A DNA stretch of 64,000 nt, taken from contig NZ_JACHXD010000001.1 in NCBI RefSeq assembly GCF_014191875.1, positions 124,001 through 188,000 on the forward strand, written 5' to 3'. Shown here one piece after another: positions 44,552 to 52,959 of the stretch (its first letter is position 1; each line of letters starts with the position of its first letter). The notes beneath the pieces are model-generated. The model worked only from the letters and a program-made list of their open reading frames with translations, did not search any database and was not told the DNA's origin. The DNA is from Pseudoduganella violacea. Lineage in GTDB: Bacteria; Pseudomonadota; Gammaproteobacteria; Burkholderiales; Burkholderiaceae_D. The translations under genes were made by a program, and so were the position numbers.

Positions 44552-44578
44552 AAAAAGACCACGCGATGTGGTCTTTTT
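44552..44578 (-). terminator. Bidirectional intrinsic terminator
   Basis: AAAAAGACCAC-GCGAT-GTGGTCTTTTT: an 11-bp stem whose ends form A- and T-runs. It is placed 49 bases after the stop of the second M13 peptidase gene, read on the minus strand. Confidence 0.9.
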
Positions 44579-44626
44579 GTAGAGGGCCAGCTCGGTTAAG
44601 CCGGTTTTAATTCAATGCTTATGCGC

Positions 44627-46654
44627 TTACCAGATAATGACGCGCTGCTCCGGCGCCACGTACATCTTGTCGCCTTCCTTCACGCCGAAGGCTTCGTAGA
44701 AACCTGGCTGGTTAACCACCGTGCCGTTGGCGCGGAACTGGCCCGGCGAATGCGGATCGGTTTTCACCTGCATGATCTGCTGCGGTTCCAGCATCTTGCT
44801 GCGCCATACCTGGCCAAAGCCCATGAAGAAGCGCTGCTCGCCCGTCAGGCCGTCGATCACCGGCGCCGGCTTGCCGTTCAGCGACAGCTTGTACGCCTTG
44901 TAGGCGACGGCGACGCCGGAGTTGTCGGCGATGTTCTCGCCCAGGGTCAACTCGCCATTCACGTTATAGCCGGGCAGCGGGCTGTAGGCGCTGTACTGTT
45001 TGACCAGGGCGTCGGTCTTGGCCTTGAAGTTGGCCTTGTCCGCCGCCGTCCACCAGTCGCGCAGATTGCCGTCGCCGTCGGACTGGCTGCCCTTGTCGTC
45101 GAAGCCGTGGCTGATTTCGTGGCCGATCACGGCACCGATGGCGCCATAGTTGACCGCGTCGTCGGCGCGCGCGTCGAAGAACGGCGGTTGCAGGATGGCG
45201 GCCGGGAACACGATTTCATTGGTGGTGGAACGGTAGTAGGCGTTCACGGTTTGCGGCGTCATGCCCCACTCTTCGCGGTCGATCGGCTTGCCCAGTTTGT
45301 TCAGATTGCGCTGGAAGGAGAACAGCGAGGCGCGGCGCATATTGCCGGCCAGGTCGCCCGCGGTGAACTGCAGGGCCGAGTAATCGCGCCATTTGTTCGG
45401 GTAGCCGATCTTGTAGGTGAACTTGGACAGCTTGGTTTGGGCTTCCTGTTTGGTTTCCGCGCCCATCCAGTCCAGCGTGTCGATGCTCTGCTTGTAGGCC
45501 GCCAGCAGGTTCTGCACCAGATGCACCATGCGCTCCTTGCGCTCGGCCGGGAAGTACTTGGCCACATACAGCTTGCCCAGGCCTTCGCCGATGGCGCCTT
45601 CCACCACGCTCACGCCGCGCTTCCAGCGTGGCGGCTGCTCCTTGGTGCCGGAAATAACGGTGCCGTAGAAGGCGAAGTTCTCTTCGGCGAAAGCCTTGGA
45701 CAGGTATGGCGCGGCGTCGCGCAGCAGCTGCCATTCGAAGTAGGCCTGCCAGGTGGCCAGCGGGGTGTCCTGCACGATCTTGTCGAGCGCCGTGAAATAG
45801 CTCGGCTGGCTGACGATCACATAATCGGTCTTGCCCGACACGCCGGTACTGGCCAGCGCGCCTTTCCAGTCATAGGCTGGCGCCAGCGCGGCCAGCTCGG
45901 CGAAGCTCTTCTTGTTGTAGCGCTTGACCGGGTCGCGGTTCTCGACCTTGGACCATTGCACTTCCGCCATCGCGGTTTCCAGCGCCAGAATCGCCTTCGC
46001 CTTGGCTGGCGCGTCCTTGACGCCGGCCAGGCTCAGGATCTTGCCGATATGGGCTTCGTATTTGACGCGAACTTCGGCCAGGCGCTCGTCGTCTTTTTTC
46101 AGATAGTAGTCGCGGTCGGGCAGACCCAGGCCGCTTTGCGACAGGTAGACGGCGTAACGCGTCGATTCGCGCGCATCCTGGCTGACAAAGAAGCCGTAAG
46201 GCGCAGCCACGCCGATCTGGTTCATGTGGGCGATCAGCGCCGGCAAGCCTTTCTTGTCCTTCAGGCTGCGGATGCGGCTGAACTCACCGGCCAGCGGACG
46301 CACGCCGGCTTTTTCCAGCTTCGCTTCATCCATATAGCTGGCGTACAGATCGGCGATCTTCTGCTCTTCGGTGCCGGCCTTGTGCTTTTTCGTGTTCAGT
46401 TCTTCGATCAGGCCACGCAGCTGCGGCAGGGTGTCGTCGCGCAGCTTGGCGAAGGAACCCCAGCTCGATTTGTCGGCCGGGATCACGGCGGTTTTCAGCC
46501 ACTGGCCATTGAGGTGGGTGAAGAAGTCATCTTGCGCGCGCACGCTAGCGTCGATGTACTGGGTGTCGATGCCGGACTGCGGAACGTCGGCGGCGTGGGA
46601 GAAAGCGGCCATGACGCTCAAGGCCAGAGTGCTCAGCAGATGGGTTTTCTTCAC
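44627..46654 (-). CDS. M13 family zinc endopeptidase, copy 2
   Basis: 675-residue paralog of the downstream peptidase. Signal peptide to about AAFSHA (21). Zinc ligands are in IGAVIGHEISHGFDDKG and ENIADNSGVAVAYKAY; the motif NAYYRSTTNEIVFPAAILQ is conserved, and it ends VIIW. It starts 33 bases after the stop of the TonB-dependent receptor upstream with no terminator between, so the two are probably cotranscribed. This would place a peptide-cutting enzyme with an outer-membrane transporter, suggesting peptide or peptide-siderophore use. The tandem copies look like an old duplication (clear divergence in the N-terminal half). Confidence 0.92.
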   Translation of the reverse strand: MKKTHLLSTLALSVMAAFSHAADVPQSGIDTQYIDASVRAQDDFFTHLNGQWLKTAVIPADKSSWGSFAKLRDDTLPQLRGLIEELNTKKHKAGTEEQKIADLYASYMDEAKLEKAGVRPLAGEFSRIRSLKDKKGLPALIAHMNQIGVAAPYGFFVSQDARESTRYAVYLSQSGLGLPDRDYYLKKDDERLAEVRVKYEAHIGKILSLAGVKDAPAKAKAILALETAMAEVQWSKVENRDPVKRYNKKSFAELAALAPAYDWKGALASTGVSGKTDYVIVSQPSYFTALDKIVQDTPLATWQAYFEWQLLRDAAPYLSKAFAEENFAFYGTVISGTKEQPPRWKRGVSVVEGAIGEGLGKLYVAKYFPAERKERMVHLVQNLLAAYKQSIDTLDWMGAETKQEAQTKLSKFTYKIGYPNKWRDYSALQFTAGDLAGNMRRASLFSFQRNLNKLGKPIDREEWGMTPQTVNAYYRSTTNEIVFPAAILQPPFFDARADDAVNYGAIGAVIGHEISHGFDDKGSQSDGDGNLRDWWTAADKANFKAKTDALVKQYSAYSPLPGYNVNGELTLGENIADNSGVAVAYKAYKLSLNGKPAPVIDGLTGEQRFFMGFGQVWRSKMLEPQQIMQVKTDPHSPGQFRANGTVVNQPGFYEAFGVKEGDKMYVAPEQRVIIW

Positions 46655-46687
46655 TTGTATCCTCTCTTGTTTATATGATCAGTTCGA

Positions 46688-48958
46688 TCAGAACTTGGTT
46701 TCCAGCTTGATGCTCCACACCCGGTAGGTGGGGTTCAGCGAGTCCGAGGTAATGGACAGGCCCTTAGCGTACATCAGATTATGACCGAGCGAATCGTCGG
46801 CTAGCAAGTTCGAGGCCGAGAAGCGCAGCTGGGTGCGGGCGTCGAACTTCCACAGCGCGTACATATCGAGCACGCGCTTGCTGCCCGTATCCACCGTCTG
46901 CGTCGGGCTGGTTTGCACGCGCACCGACGGCGTCCAGTTAAAGCTGCCGCCCAGGGTCAGGGGGATATCCTTCATGCGGTAATCCATGCCCAGATTGGCG
47001 GTCTGCTTGGCTTGCTGGTCGAGGCGGTTGTCCGGGCCAGGAATGCCGTCCACCTTCGACCAGAAGCGGCTGTAATTGCTGCGGAAGTCGATATTCGGCG
47101 CGTTTTCCATCAACTCGGAAAGCGAGAATTTGGCCTCCAGCTCAATGCCACTGGTGCGCGCGTGACCGACGTTGGTCGGCATGGAGACCCAGTGCAGGCC
47201 ATCGGCCATCTGCTTTTGCGCGACTTCGCGGCGGATCAGATTATCGATGTCGCGCACGAAACCGCTGACGCTGACGATGCCGTTGCGGCCCAGGTAGTGC
47301 TCATACGCGATATCCAGGCCGGTCGCCAGCTCCGGCTTCAGGTCGGGATTGCCGACGCGGTCGGGACGATCTGGACGGTTCACGCCGCGCGATGGCGTGG
47401 GCGCGGCGATCAGGTCCTGCACATTGGGCGACTTGTAGCTCTTGGTGAGGCTCATGCGCACCTGGTCCTTTTCGAAACCGGGAATGCGCCACACGCCGTG
47501 CAGCAGCGGGCTGAATACCTTGCTGGTGTTGCTGATGCTGCCGGCGCTGCCGTTGCTACGCTCGCTGCTGGTGCGGATGCCTTCCCAGCGCGCGCCCATA
47601 TACACGGCCCATTGCGGCGTGATGTCCCACTCGTCCTGGGCGAAGAAGGCGACGCGGCGGGTGTCGGCGTTCAGGTTGTCGCCGGATTCGGCGAACTGCG
47701 GCTTGCCGTCCTTGTCCACCGACACCTTGGTCTGTTCGCGGTGACTGCTTTCCAGATCCCAGCCGGCGGCCAGCAAATGACCCTGGCCCAGCGGCGAGGT
47801 GTATTTGCCGCCGGTGCTGAAGTTGCGGTCGCGCGTGGAATCGGTGTCGGTAAAGCGGTCCAGCAGATTGCCGCTGCCATCGAATTCCGTGCGCTGCGAA
47901 TCGCTATTGCGCTTGCCGATGCCGCCACCGAATTTCACATCGAGCTTGGCCGCGCCCTGCAGCTTGTGAATCCAGTTGCCGAAGCCGCGCAGGAAGGTCA
48001 TGCTGGAATGGGCCTGCTGGGTGAAGGCGTTGTAGTCCGGGGCGTCCTTGCCGATGGGCTGCTCCAGCGTGCCTTTGGAGCCGGTGTCGCCGCGACTGGC
48101 CATCAGGAAGGGCTGGATATTCAGCGTGTCGCCGTTCTCGAATTTGTAGGAGACGCGCGGCGCGAAATGCAGGTTCTTCGAATTGCCCGAGCTTTCATCC
48201 TGCAGCAGCTGTTCGCGCTGCACCGTGCCGTCGTCGAGGATATCGCGGCTGATGCTGCGCCCGCCCTTGTCCTGGCTACGGTGCTGGCCGATGGAGCCGG
48301 ACAGGGTATAGCTGAGCGCACCGGCCTTGCCCGGCAAGGTCACGGACAGATTCGGCGAATGCAGGCCTTCCTCGATCGAGTCGGTCAGCTTGACCTGGAT
48401 ATCGCGCTGCTGATAGCCGTCGCGCAGCACGATATTGATGGTGCCGGCGATGGCGCGCGCGCTGTGCTCGGCCACCGGGCCGCGCATCACCTCGATGCGC
48501 TCGACCTGGTCGGGCGACAGCGACTCCATCGAAAAACCGGCCGGCGGACGTTCGCCGTTCAGCAGAATCTGCGTATAGCCATTGCCCAGGCCGCGCATGC
48601 GGACATCGCCGCCGCGGCCGGGGCGGCCGCCGATGGTCACGCCCGGCAGGCGCTTGAGCACATCGCCCAGGCTGGTGTCGCCATTGCGGTCCAGCTCCTC
48701 GCGGCCGTAGATCTGCTTGCCGGCGGTCGAGTTGCGGCGCTCATCCATATCGCTCTGGCGGCCGCCGCTGACGGTCACCTGCGGCATCACCTTACCATCG
48801 GACCCCGTCGCCGGCGCACCGGCCTTCACGCTCCCCTTGGACGGAGAAGAAGCAGCGGAAGGCGCCTCGGCGGGCGTGGAATCGGCAGGCTGCTGCTGGG
48901 CCTGTGCCGTCGCCGCGCTCAACACCGCAGCGCAGGCAAAAGGGATCAATTTGCTCAT
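46688..48958 (-). CDS. TonB-dependent receptor next to M13 peptidases
   Basis: 756-residue outer-membrane receptor. Signal peptide to AQAQQ (about 22), a low-complexity Pro/Ala/Ser region to about 60, TonB-box-like VMPQVTVSGGR, plug motifs (DVLKRLPGVTIGGRPGRGG, VRMRGLGNGYTQILLNGERP, RIEVMRGPVAEHSARAIAGT), barrel, and terminal WSIKLETKF. The plug resembles the PfeA/FepA-like group with the GxxxTQILLNGxR form. No Fur box was found upstream. Placed just before an M13 peptidase gene on one transcript. Ligand may be a peptide or a catecholate siderophore; undecided. Confidence 0.85.
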   Translation of the reverse strand: MSKLIPFACAAVLSAATAQAQQQPADSTPAEAPSAASSPSKGSVKAGAPATGSDGKVMPQVTVSGGRQSDMDERRNSTAGKQIYGREELDRNGDTSLGDVLKRLPGVTIGGRPGRGGDVRMRGLGNGYTQILLNGERPPAGFSMESLSPDQVERIEVMRGPVAEHSARAIAGTINIVLRDGYQQRDIQVKLTDSIEEGLHSPNLSVTLPGKAGALSYTLSGSIGQHRSQDKGGRSISRDILDDGTVQREQLLQDESSGNSKNLHFAPRVSYKFENGDTLNIQPFLMASRGDTGSKGTLEQPIGKDAPDYNAFTQQAHSSMTFLRGFGNWIHKLQGAAKLDVKFGGGIGKRNSDSQRTEFDGSGNLLDRFTDTDSTRDRNFSTGGKYTSPLGQGHLLAAGWDLESSHREQTKVSVDKDGKPQFAESGDNLNADTRRVAFFAQDEWDITPQWAVYMGARWEGIRTSSERSNGSAGSISNTSKVFSPLLHGVWRIPGFEKDQVRMSLTKSYKSPNVQDLIAAPTPSRGVNRPDRPDRVGNPDLKPELATGLDIAYEHYLGRNGIVSVSGFVRDIDNLIRREVAQKQMADGLHWVSMPTNVGHARTSGIELEAKFSLSELMENAPNIDFRSNYSRFWSKVDGIPGPDNRLDQQAKQTANLGMDYRMKDIPLTLGGSFNWTPSVRVQTSPTQTVDTGSKRVLDMYALWKFDARTQLRFSASNLLADDSLGHNLMYAKGLSITSDSLNPTYRVWSIKLETKF

Positions 48959-49112
48959 GGATACTCAAGAAAGGACGCCGTGCGGCCTGGCTGGCAGAAA
49001 GCTGGCTCGGAAAAAAGGTTGCCGCGCCCGCATTTTAAGCGCCCCGCCCTACGCCAAGTCAGCCCAGGCACCAATTTTTACTTTTCGATACACAACCGCT
49101 CCTTTGACATTT

Positions 49113-49165
49113 CGCAAACAATGTCCGACCTTGGTGTCAGGCACCAGAGCCGGACATTGTTTGCG
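49113..49165. repeat. Palindromic repeat C1
   Basis: 15-base perfect outer arms (CGCAAACAATGTCCG and complement) around the core TTGGTGTCAGGCACCAG. Separated from C2 by six bases. Same core as copies A, B and D. Confidence 0.88.
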
Positions 49166-49171
49166 ATAGAT

Positions 49172-49234
49172 CAAGGAATGTCTAACCGTGGTGCCTCGGC
49201 GGCCCCGCCTGACACCAGGGTTGGACATTGTTTG
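49172..49234. repeat. Palindromic repeat C2 (with a 14-bp central insertion)
   Basis: Arms CAAGGAATGTCTAACCGTGG and CCAGGGTTGGACATTGTTTG pair imperfectly. The GGTGCC and TGACACC core halves are split by about 14 GC-rich bases absent from the equivalent D2. The block 49207-49246 is repeated exactly at 54746-54785. Confidence 0.85.
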
Positions 49235-49257
49235 ATTTGGCGCAAAGGGTGGTGGTA

Positions 49258-49788
49258 TCAGCTGCCGGGGCGGGCGGGGCGGCTGTCGCGGTGGTGGCCG
49301 CTGCGGTGCTCGCCGCTGTCGGCTTTGGGGCCGGGAGTACGCGGGGCGTCGGCTTGGCGCTGCAGCTGTTCGCTGAGGAAGGTGGCGACGGCGCGGCGCT
49401 GGCTGTCGTCGAGGGCGTCGTTGAGCTGGAGCCACCATTCGCGCAGTTGCTTGTCCTCAGCCGCGGCGGTCGCGGCTTCGCTGTCGATGGCACTGCTGAG
49501 TTCGCGCAGTTCGACATCCTTGCCGTCGAGCGATTGGCGGGTGGTCGCTTGCAGGCGCTCGCGCCGCACCTGTCGTTCGCGCAGCAGGGTTTTGCTGCGG
49601 CTTTCGGTCTGCTGCCACAGGGTTTGCTGGTTGGCGTTCAGTTGCAGGGCTTTCTTCAGCTCAGCCGCCATCATGATCAGGTCGTCGCTGCGCATGTCCA
49701 TCAAGGGTGTGGCGTGGGCCACGCTGCCCAGCAGGGCCAATCCCAGCGCGCCGGCGCGCAAGCTTTTCAAAATGAAAACAGAGGACAT
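49258..49788 (-). CDS. Spy/CpxP-like periplasmic protein (LTXXQ-like)
   Basis: 176 residues with a signal peptide (cleavage near AHATP, about 25). The mature part is nearly all helical and rich in Gln, Arg and Glu (LNANQQTLWQQTESRSKTLL, DDSQRRAVATFLSEQLQR), with two LxxxQ-type repeats spaced like the Spy/CpxP chaperone fold. The tail is disordered and basic (GEHRSGHHRDSRPARPGS). I assign it by composition and spacing rather than a firm motif. ATG at 49788 has GGAG six bases before it. A terminator-like hairpin with eight U lies directly in its leader, so expression may be attenuated. Confidence 0.65.
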   Translation of the reverse strand: MSSVFILKSLRAGALGLALLGSVAHATPLMDMRSDDLIMMAAELKKALQLNANQQTLWQQTESRSKTLLRERQVRRERLQATTRQSLDGKDVELRELSSAIDSEAATAAAEDKQLREWWLQLNDALDDSQRRAVATFLSEQLQRQADAPRTPGPKADSGEHRSGHHRDSRPARPGS

Positions 49789-50097
49789 TTTTGCTCCGTG
49801 CAAAAAAAAGCCTGCGCGGGAACGCAGGCGGAAAACCACTTCAGGGTAGAGAGAAATTACGGATTCAGTGTAGGTCCAGCTTGGCGCGCTTTCCGCTTTT
49901 CTTACAAATGCTTACTCTCGTAAATCTTCGCCATATGCGCGCTTACAAATCGCAATATTGACCGGTGACTATCGTGTTAGCGTAAAGCGTGGCTTAAGCA
50001 GGATTTATTACACTTGGGCTACTACGCTTGCTGAGAATCAGGTTTATACTGAATTTACCGGCGGCCGCGTGACCGCTGCGCACGACACAGGTGACAC
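49789..50097. promoter_or_regulatory. 309-bp divergent region between Spy-like gene and ctpA
   Basis: Contains the terminator-like leader hairpin of the Spy-like gene and about 240 bp that must hold both promoters. I see no Fur or FNR match and no other frame. Confidence 0.5.
49802..49829 (-). terminator. Terminator-like hairpin in the leader of the Spy-like gene
   Basis: On the minus strand GCCTGCG-TTCCCG-CGCAGGC is followed by eight T and, 13 bases later, by the start codon at 49788. It points toward the gene, so it is either an attenuator or the end of a short upstream transcript. Confidence 0.75.
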
Positions 50098-51540
50098 ATG
50101 AGCAAGAAACTCAATAGCGCCGGGCTGATCGGGTTCGGGATGGTGGCCGGCATGGCCGTCTCCATGCAGTTTTCAGCGATGGCACAAAAGCCCGGCGAGC
50201 CGGTGCTTCCGCTCGATGAGCTGCGCCAGCTGGCCGATGTGTATGGCCTGATCAAATCCGATTATGTCGAGCCGGTCGAGGACAAGCAGTTGCTGACCCA
50301 AGCCATCTCCGGCATGGTCGCCTCGCTCGATCCGCACTCCGCTTATCTCGACAAGAAGGCTTACGCCGAGCTGCGCGAAGGCTCGCAGGGCAAGTTCGTC
50401 GGCCTGGGCATCGAGATCGGCCAGAGCGACGATGGTTATATCCGCATCGTGTCGCCCATCGAGGATTCGCCGGCCTACCGCGCCGGCATCAAGGCGGGCG
50501 ACCTGATCACCCGCCTCGACTCGACGCCGGTCAAGGGCTTGAGCCTGGACGAATCGATCAAGAAGATGCGCGGCGAACCGCATACCAAGGTCACGCTGAC
50601 CATTCTGCGCAAGGATGAGCCGCAGCCGCTGGTGTTCAATATCGTGCGCGAAGAAATCCATCAGAAGAGCGTGAAGGGCAAGATTGTCGAATCGGGCTAC
50701 GCCTGGCTGCGCGTGGCGCAGTTCCAGGAGCCGACGGTCGACGACCTGGCGAGCAAGATCAGCGATCTGTATCGGCAAGACCCGAATCTGAAAGGCATGG
50801 TGCTCGACCTGCGCAACGATCCGGGCGGCGTGCTGCAAGGCGCCATCGGCGTGGCGGCGGCCTTCCTGCCCAAGGACACGGCCATCGTTTCCACCAATGG
50901 CCAGCTGCCCGACTCGAAACAGACCTTCTACGGCCGCGCCGAGTATTACAGCCTGCGCAGCGACGGCGACGCGCTGGCCAAACTGCCGGAAGCGGTGAAG
51001 CAGGTGCCGCTGGTAGTGCTGGTCAACACCGGTTCCGCCTCCGCCTCCGAGATCGTGGCCGGCGCACTGCAGGATTACAAGCGCGCCACCATCATCGGCA
51101 GCCAGACCTTCGGCAAGGGTTCGGTGCAGACCATCCGCCAACTGAGCGCCGACACGGCCGTCAAGCTGACCACGGCGCGCTATTACACGCCGAACGGCCG
51201 CTCGATCCAGGCCAAGGGCATCGTGCCCGATCTGGCGGTGGACGAGAACGAGGACGGCGACGGCTTGAACAGCCTGCGCATGCGCGAAGCCGATCTGGAA
51301 AAGCATCTGTCCAATGACCGCGAGCAGGAAAGCGGCAAGGCCAAGCGCGATGAAATGGAAGAGCAGATCCGCATCCTGGCGTTGGAGAAGAAGCGCAAGC
51401 CGCTGGAATACGGCGGAACGGAAGACTTTCAGCTGCGCCAGGCGCTGAACCATCTGAAAGGCCTGCCGGTGCAACTGGCGAAAGGCGAATCGAAGCTGGT
51501 GCAGGCCGACCTGCCGCCCAAAGGCAAGGCGAAAAAATGA
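50098..51540 (+). CDS. ctpA: S41 carboxy-terminal processing protease
   Basis: Periplasmic serine protease of 480 residues that trims C-termini of envelope proteins, including peptidoglycan enzymes. N-terminal signal/anchor (about 5-24), PDZ domain (about 95-180, GKFVGLGIEIGQSDDGYIRI, YRAGIKAGDLITRLD), and the S41 domain with the nucleophile motif GSASASEIVAG (about 312-322) and general-base Lys in SQTFGKGSVQT. The C-terminal helical extension is charged. A clear terminator follows. In beta- and gammaproteobacteria ctpA usually lies near murein hydrolase activator genes; here only the protease is present. Confidence 0.93.
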   Translation: MSKKLNSAGLIGFGMVAGMAVSMQFSAMAQKPGEPVLPLDELRQLADVYGLIKSDYVEPVEDKQLLTQAISGMVASLDPHSAYLDKKAYAELREGSQGKFVGLGIEIGQSDDGYIRIVSPIEDSPAYRAGIKAGDLITRLDSTPVKGLSLDESIKKMRGEPHTKVTLTILRKDEPQPLVFNIVREEIHQKSVKGKIVESGYAWLRVAQFQEPTVDDLASKISDLYRQDPNLKGMVLDLRNDPGGVLQGAIGVAAAFLPKDTAIVSTNGQLPDSKQTFYGRAEYYSLRSDGDALAKLPEAVKQVPLVVLVNTGSASASEIVAGALQDYKRATIIGSQTFGKGSVQTIRQLSADTAVKLTTARYYTPNGRSIQAKGIVPDLAVDENEDGDGLNSLRMREADLEKHLSNDREQESGKAKRDEMEEQIRILALEKKRKPLEYGGTEDFQLRQALNHLKGLPVQLAKGESKLVQADLPPKGKAKK

Positions 51541-51545
51541 GTCAT

Positions 51546-51563
51546 ACTGTTTATATAAACAGT
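51546..51563. repeat. 18-bp perfect palindrome after ctpA
   Basis: ACTGTTTATATAAACAGT, with no loop, lies five bases after the ctpA stop and before its terminator. AT-rich and dyad-symmetric like a protein-binding site. Role unknown. Confidence 0.75.
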
Positions 51564-51587
51564 CTTTAAGCACGGCTGAACAATTAG

Positions 51588-51612
51588 ACGGCGCCCTCGG
51601 GGCGCCGTTTTT
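51588..51612 (+). terminator. Intrinsic terminator of ctpA
   Basis: ACGGCGCCC-TCG-GGGCGCCGT, a 9-bp GC stem followed by a T-run. Confidence 0.93.
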
Positions 51613-51683
51613 CATGGGCGCTTTGGGGTAAAATCAGCCCCATTGCTGGGCTCTCGCCCATTACCAGATCTGAAAGCTTAATC

Positions 51684-52805
51684 ATGAAACAAGCCGTCAT
51701 CAGCGGTACCGGCCTCTTTACTCCTCCCTACTCCATCTCCAACGAAGAACTGGTCACCTGCTTCAACGCTTATGTTGAGCAGTTCAATGCCGACAATGCC
51801 GGCGCCATCGCGGACGGCAGCGTCGCCGCGCTGGAACCATCCAGCGTCGCCTTTATCGAAAAGGCTTCCGGCATCAAGGCCCGCTTCGTGATGGAAAAGG
51901 AAGGCATCCTCGATCCGCGGCGCATGGTGCCGCGCATCCCCGAGCGTGCCGATGAGGAGCTGTCGGTGCAGGCCGAGATCTGCGTGAAAGCGGCGCAGCA
52001 GGCGCTCGACCGCGCTGGCCGCACGCCGGCCGACATCGATATGGTACTGGTGGCCTGCTCGAATATGCAGCGCGCTTACCCGGCCATGGCGGTCGAGGTG
52101 CAGCAGGCCCTGGGCATCGAGGGTTATGGTTTCGACATGAACGTGGCCTGCTCCTCGGCCACCTTCGGCATCCAGACCGCCGTCGCCGCCGTGCAAAGCG
52201 GCCAGGCGCGCGCCGTGCTGGTGCTCAATCCCGAAATCACCAGCGGCCACCTGAACTGGCGCGACCGCGACAGCCACTTCATCTTCGGCGATGCCTGCAC
52301 CGCCATCGTGATCGAAGCGGCCGACAGCGCCGTCTCCAAGCACCAGTTCGCGATCCTCGACACCAAGCTGAAGACCGCCTTCTCCAACAATATCCGCAAC
52401 AACTTCGGCTTTATGAACCGCTTCGACGAAAGCGGCATCGGCCAGGCCGACAAGCTGTTCCGCCAGCAGGGCCGCAAGGTGTTCAAGGAAGTATGCCCGA
52501 TGGCCGCCGAGACGATCAAGAACGCCGTCGCCAACGCCGGCCTGGAAATCGCGCAGGTGCAGCGCTACTGGCTGCACCAGGCCAACCTGAACATGAACCA
52601 GCTGATCTCGCGCATGATCCTGGGCCGCGACGCCGAGCCGCAGGAAGCGCCGGTGATTCTGGACACCTATGCCAACACCTCCTCGGCCGGTTCCATCATC
52701 GCCTTCCACAAATACCAGGACGATATGCCGGCGGGCGCGCACGGCGTCATCTGCTCCTTCGGCGCCGGCTACTCGATCGGCAGCGTCGTCGTGCGCAAGC
52801 TGTAA
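51684..52805 (+). CDS. Beta-ketoacyl-ACP synthase III
   Basis: 373-residue thiolase-fold enzyme that starts acyl chains by condensing an acyl-CoA with malonyl-ACP. Catalytic triad: Cys156 in NVACSSATFG, His in YWLHQANLNMN, Asn in DTYANTSSAGSI. It is longer than E. coli FabH (317), with an insertion near 30-75, as in FabH-like proteins encoded apart from the fatty-acid operon; it may therefore serve a specialised lipid or a beta-oxidation shunt (FabY/KASIII-like). Single gene between terminators. The ribosome binding site is weak (GAAAGC). Confidence 0.9.
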   Translation: MKQAVISGTGLFTPPYSISNEELVTCFNAYVEQFNADNAGAIADGSVAALEPSSVAFIEKASGIKARFVMEKEGILDPRRMVPRIPERADEELSVQAEICVKAAQQALDRAGRTPADIDMVLVACSNMQRAYPAMAVEVQQALGIEGYGFDMNVACSSATFGIQTAVAAVQSGQARAVLVLNPEITSGHLNWRDRDSHFIFGDACTAIVIEAADSAVSKHQFAILDTKLKTAFSNNIRNNFGFMNRFDESGIGQADKLFRQQGRKVFKEVCPMAAETIKNAVANAGLEIAQVQRYWLHQANLNMNQLISRMILGRDAEPQEAPVILDTYANTSSAGSIIAFHKYQDDMPAGAHGVICSFGAGYSIGSVVVRKL

Positions 52806-52820
52806 TCCCGCTCCACGGCT

Positions 52821-52867
52821 GAGTCCGTGTCCACCTTGGTGCCAGGCACCAAGGTGGACACGGGCTC
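52821..52867. repeat. 47-bp palindromic repeat (copy B)
   Basis: Same plan as copy A: arms GAGTCCGTGTCCACCTTGG and complement around TGGTGCCAGGCACCA, with one unpaired position. The symmetry extends two bases further at each end. It begins 15 bases after the KAS III stop and may act as its 3' structure. Confidence 0.9.
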
Positions 52868-52959
52868 AGCAAAAAAATCGGGCATTTTTCCTTCCCGGTT
52901 TATACTCTTTGCGGCTGGCGTCCGCCATCCGCAACGAATATGGAAGGAACCCACCCTGC

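Larger units (their letters stand above)
48959..49257. other. 299-bp gap: receptor leader plus composite palindromic repeat
   Basis: The receptor side (48959-49110) has no Fur or FNR site. The other half is filled by palindromes C1 and C2. No coding frame is supported. Confidence 0.6.

Noticed and set aside
46913..49849. Very long open frame (978 codons) on the plus strand opposite the TonB receptor
   Set aside because: It is antisense to a receptor with full family motifs; long antisense frames are common at high GC. Similar antisense frames opposite the fused ligase, the M13 peptidases and the Oar-like receptor were rejected for the same reason.
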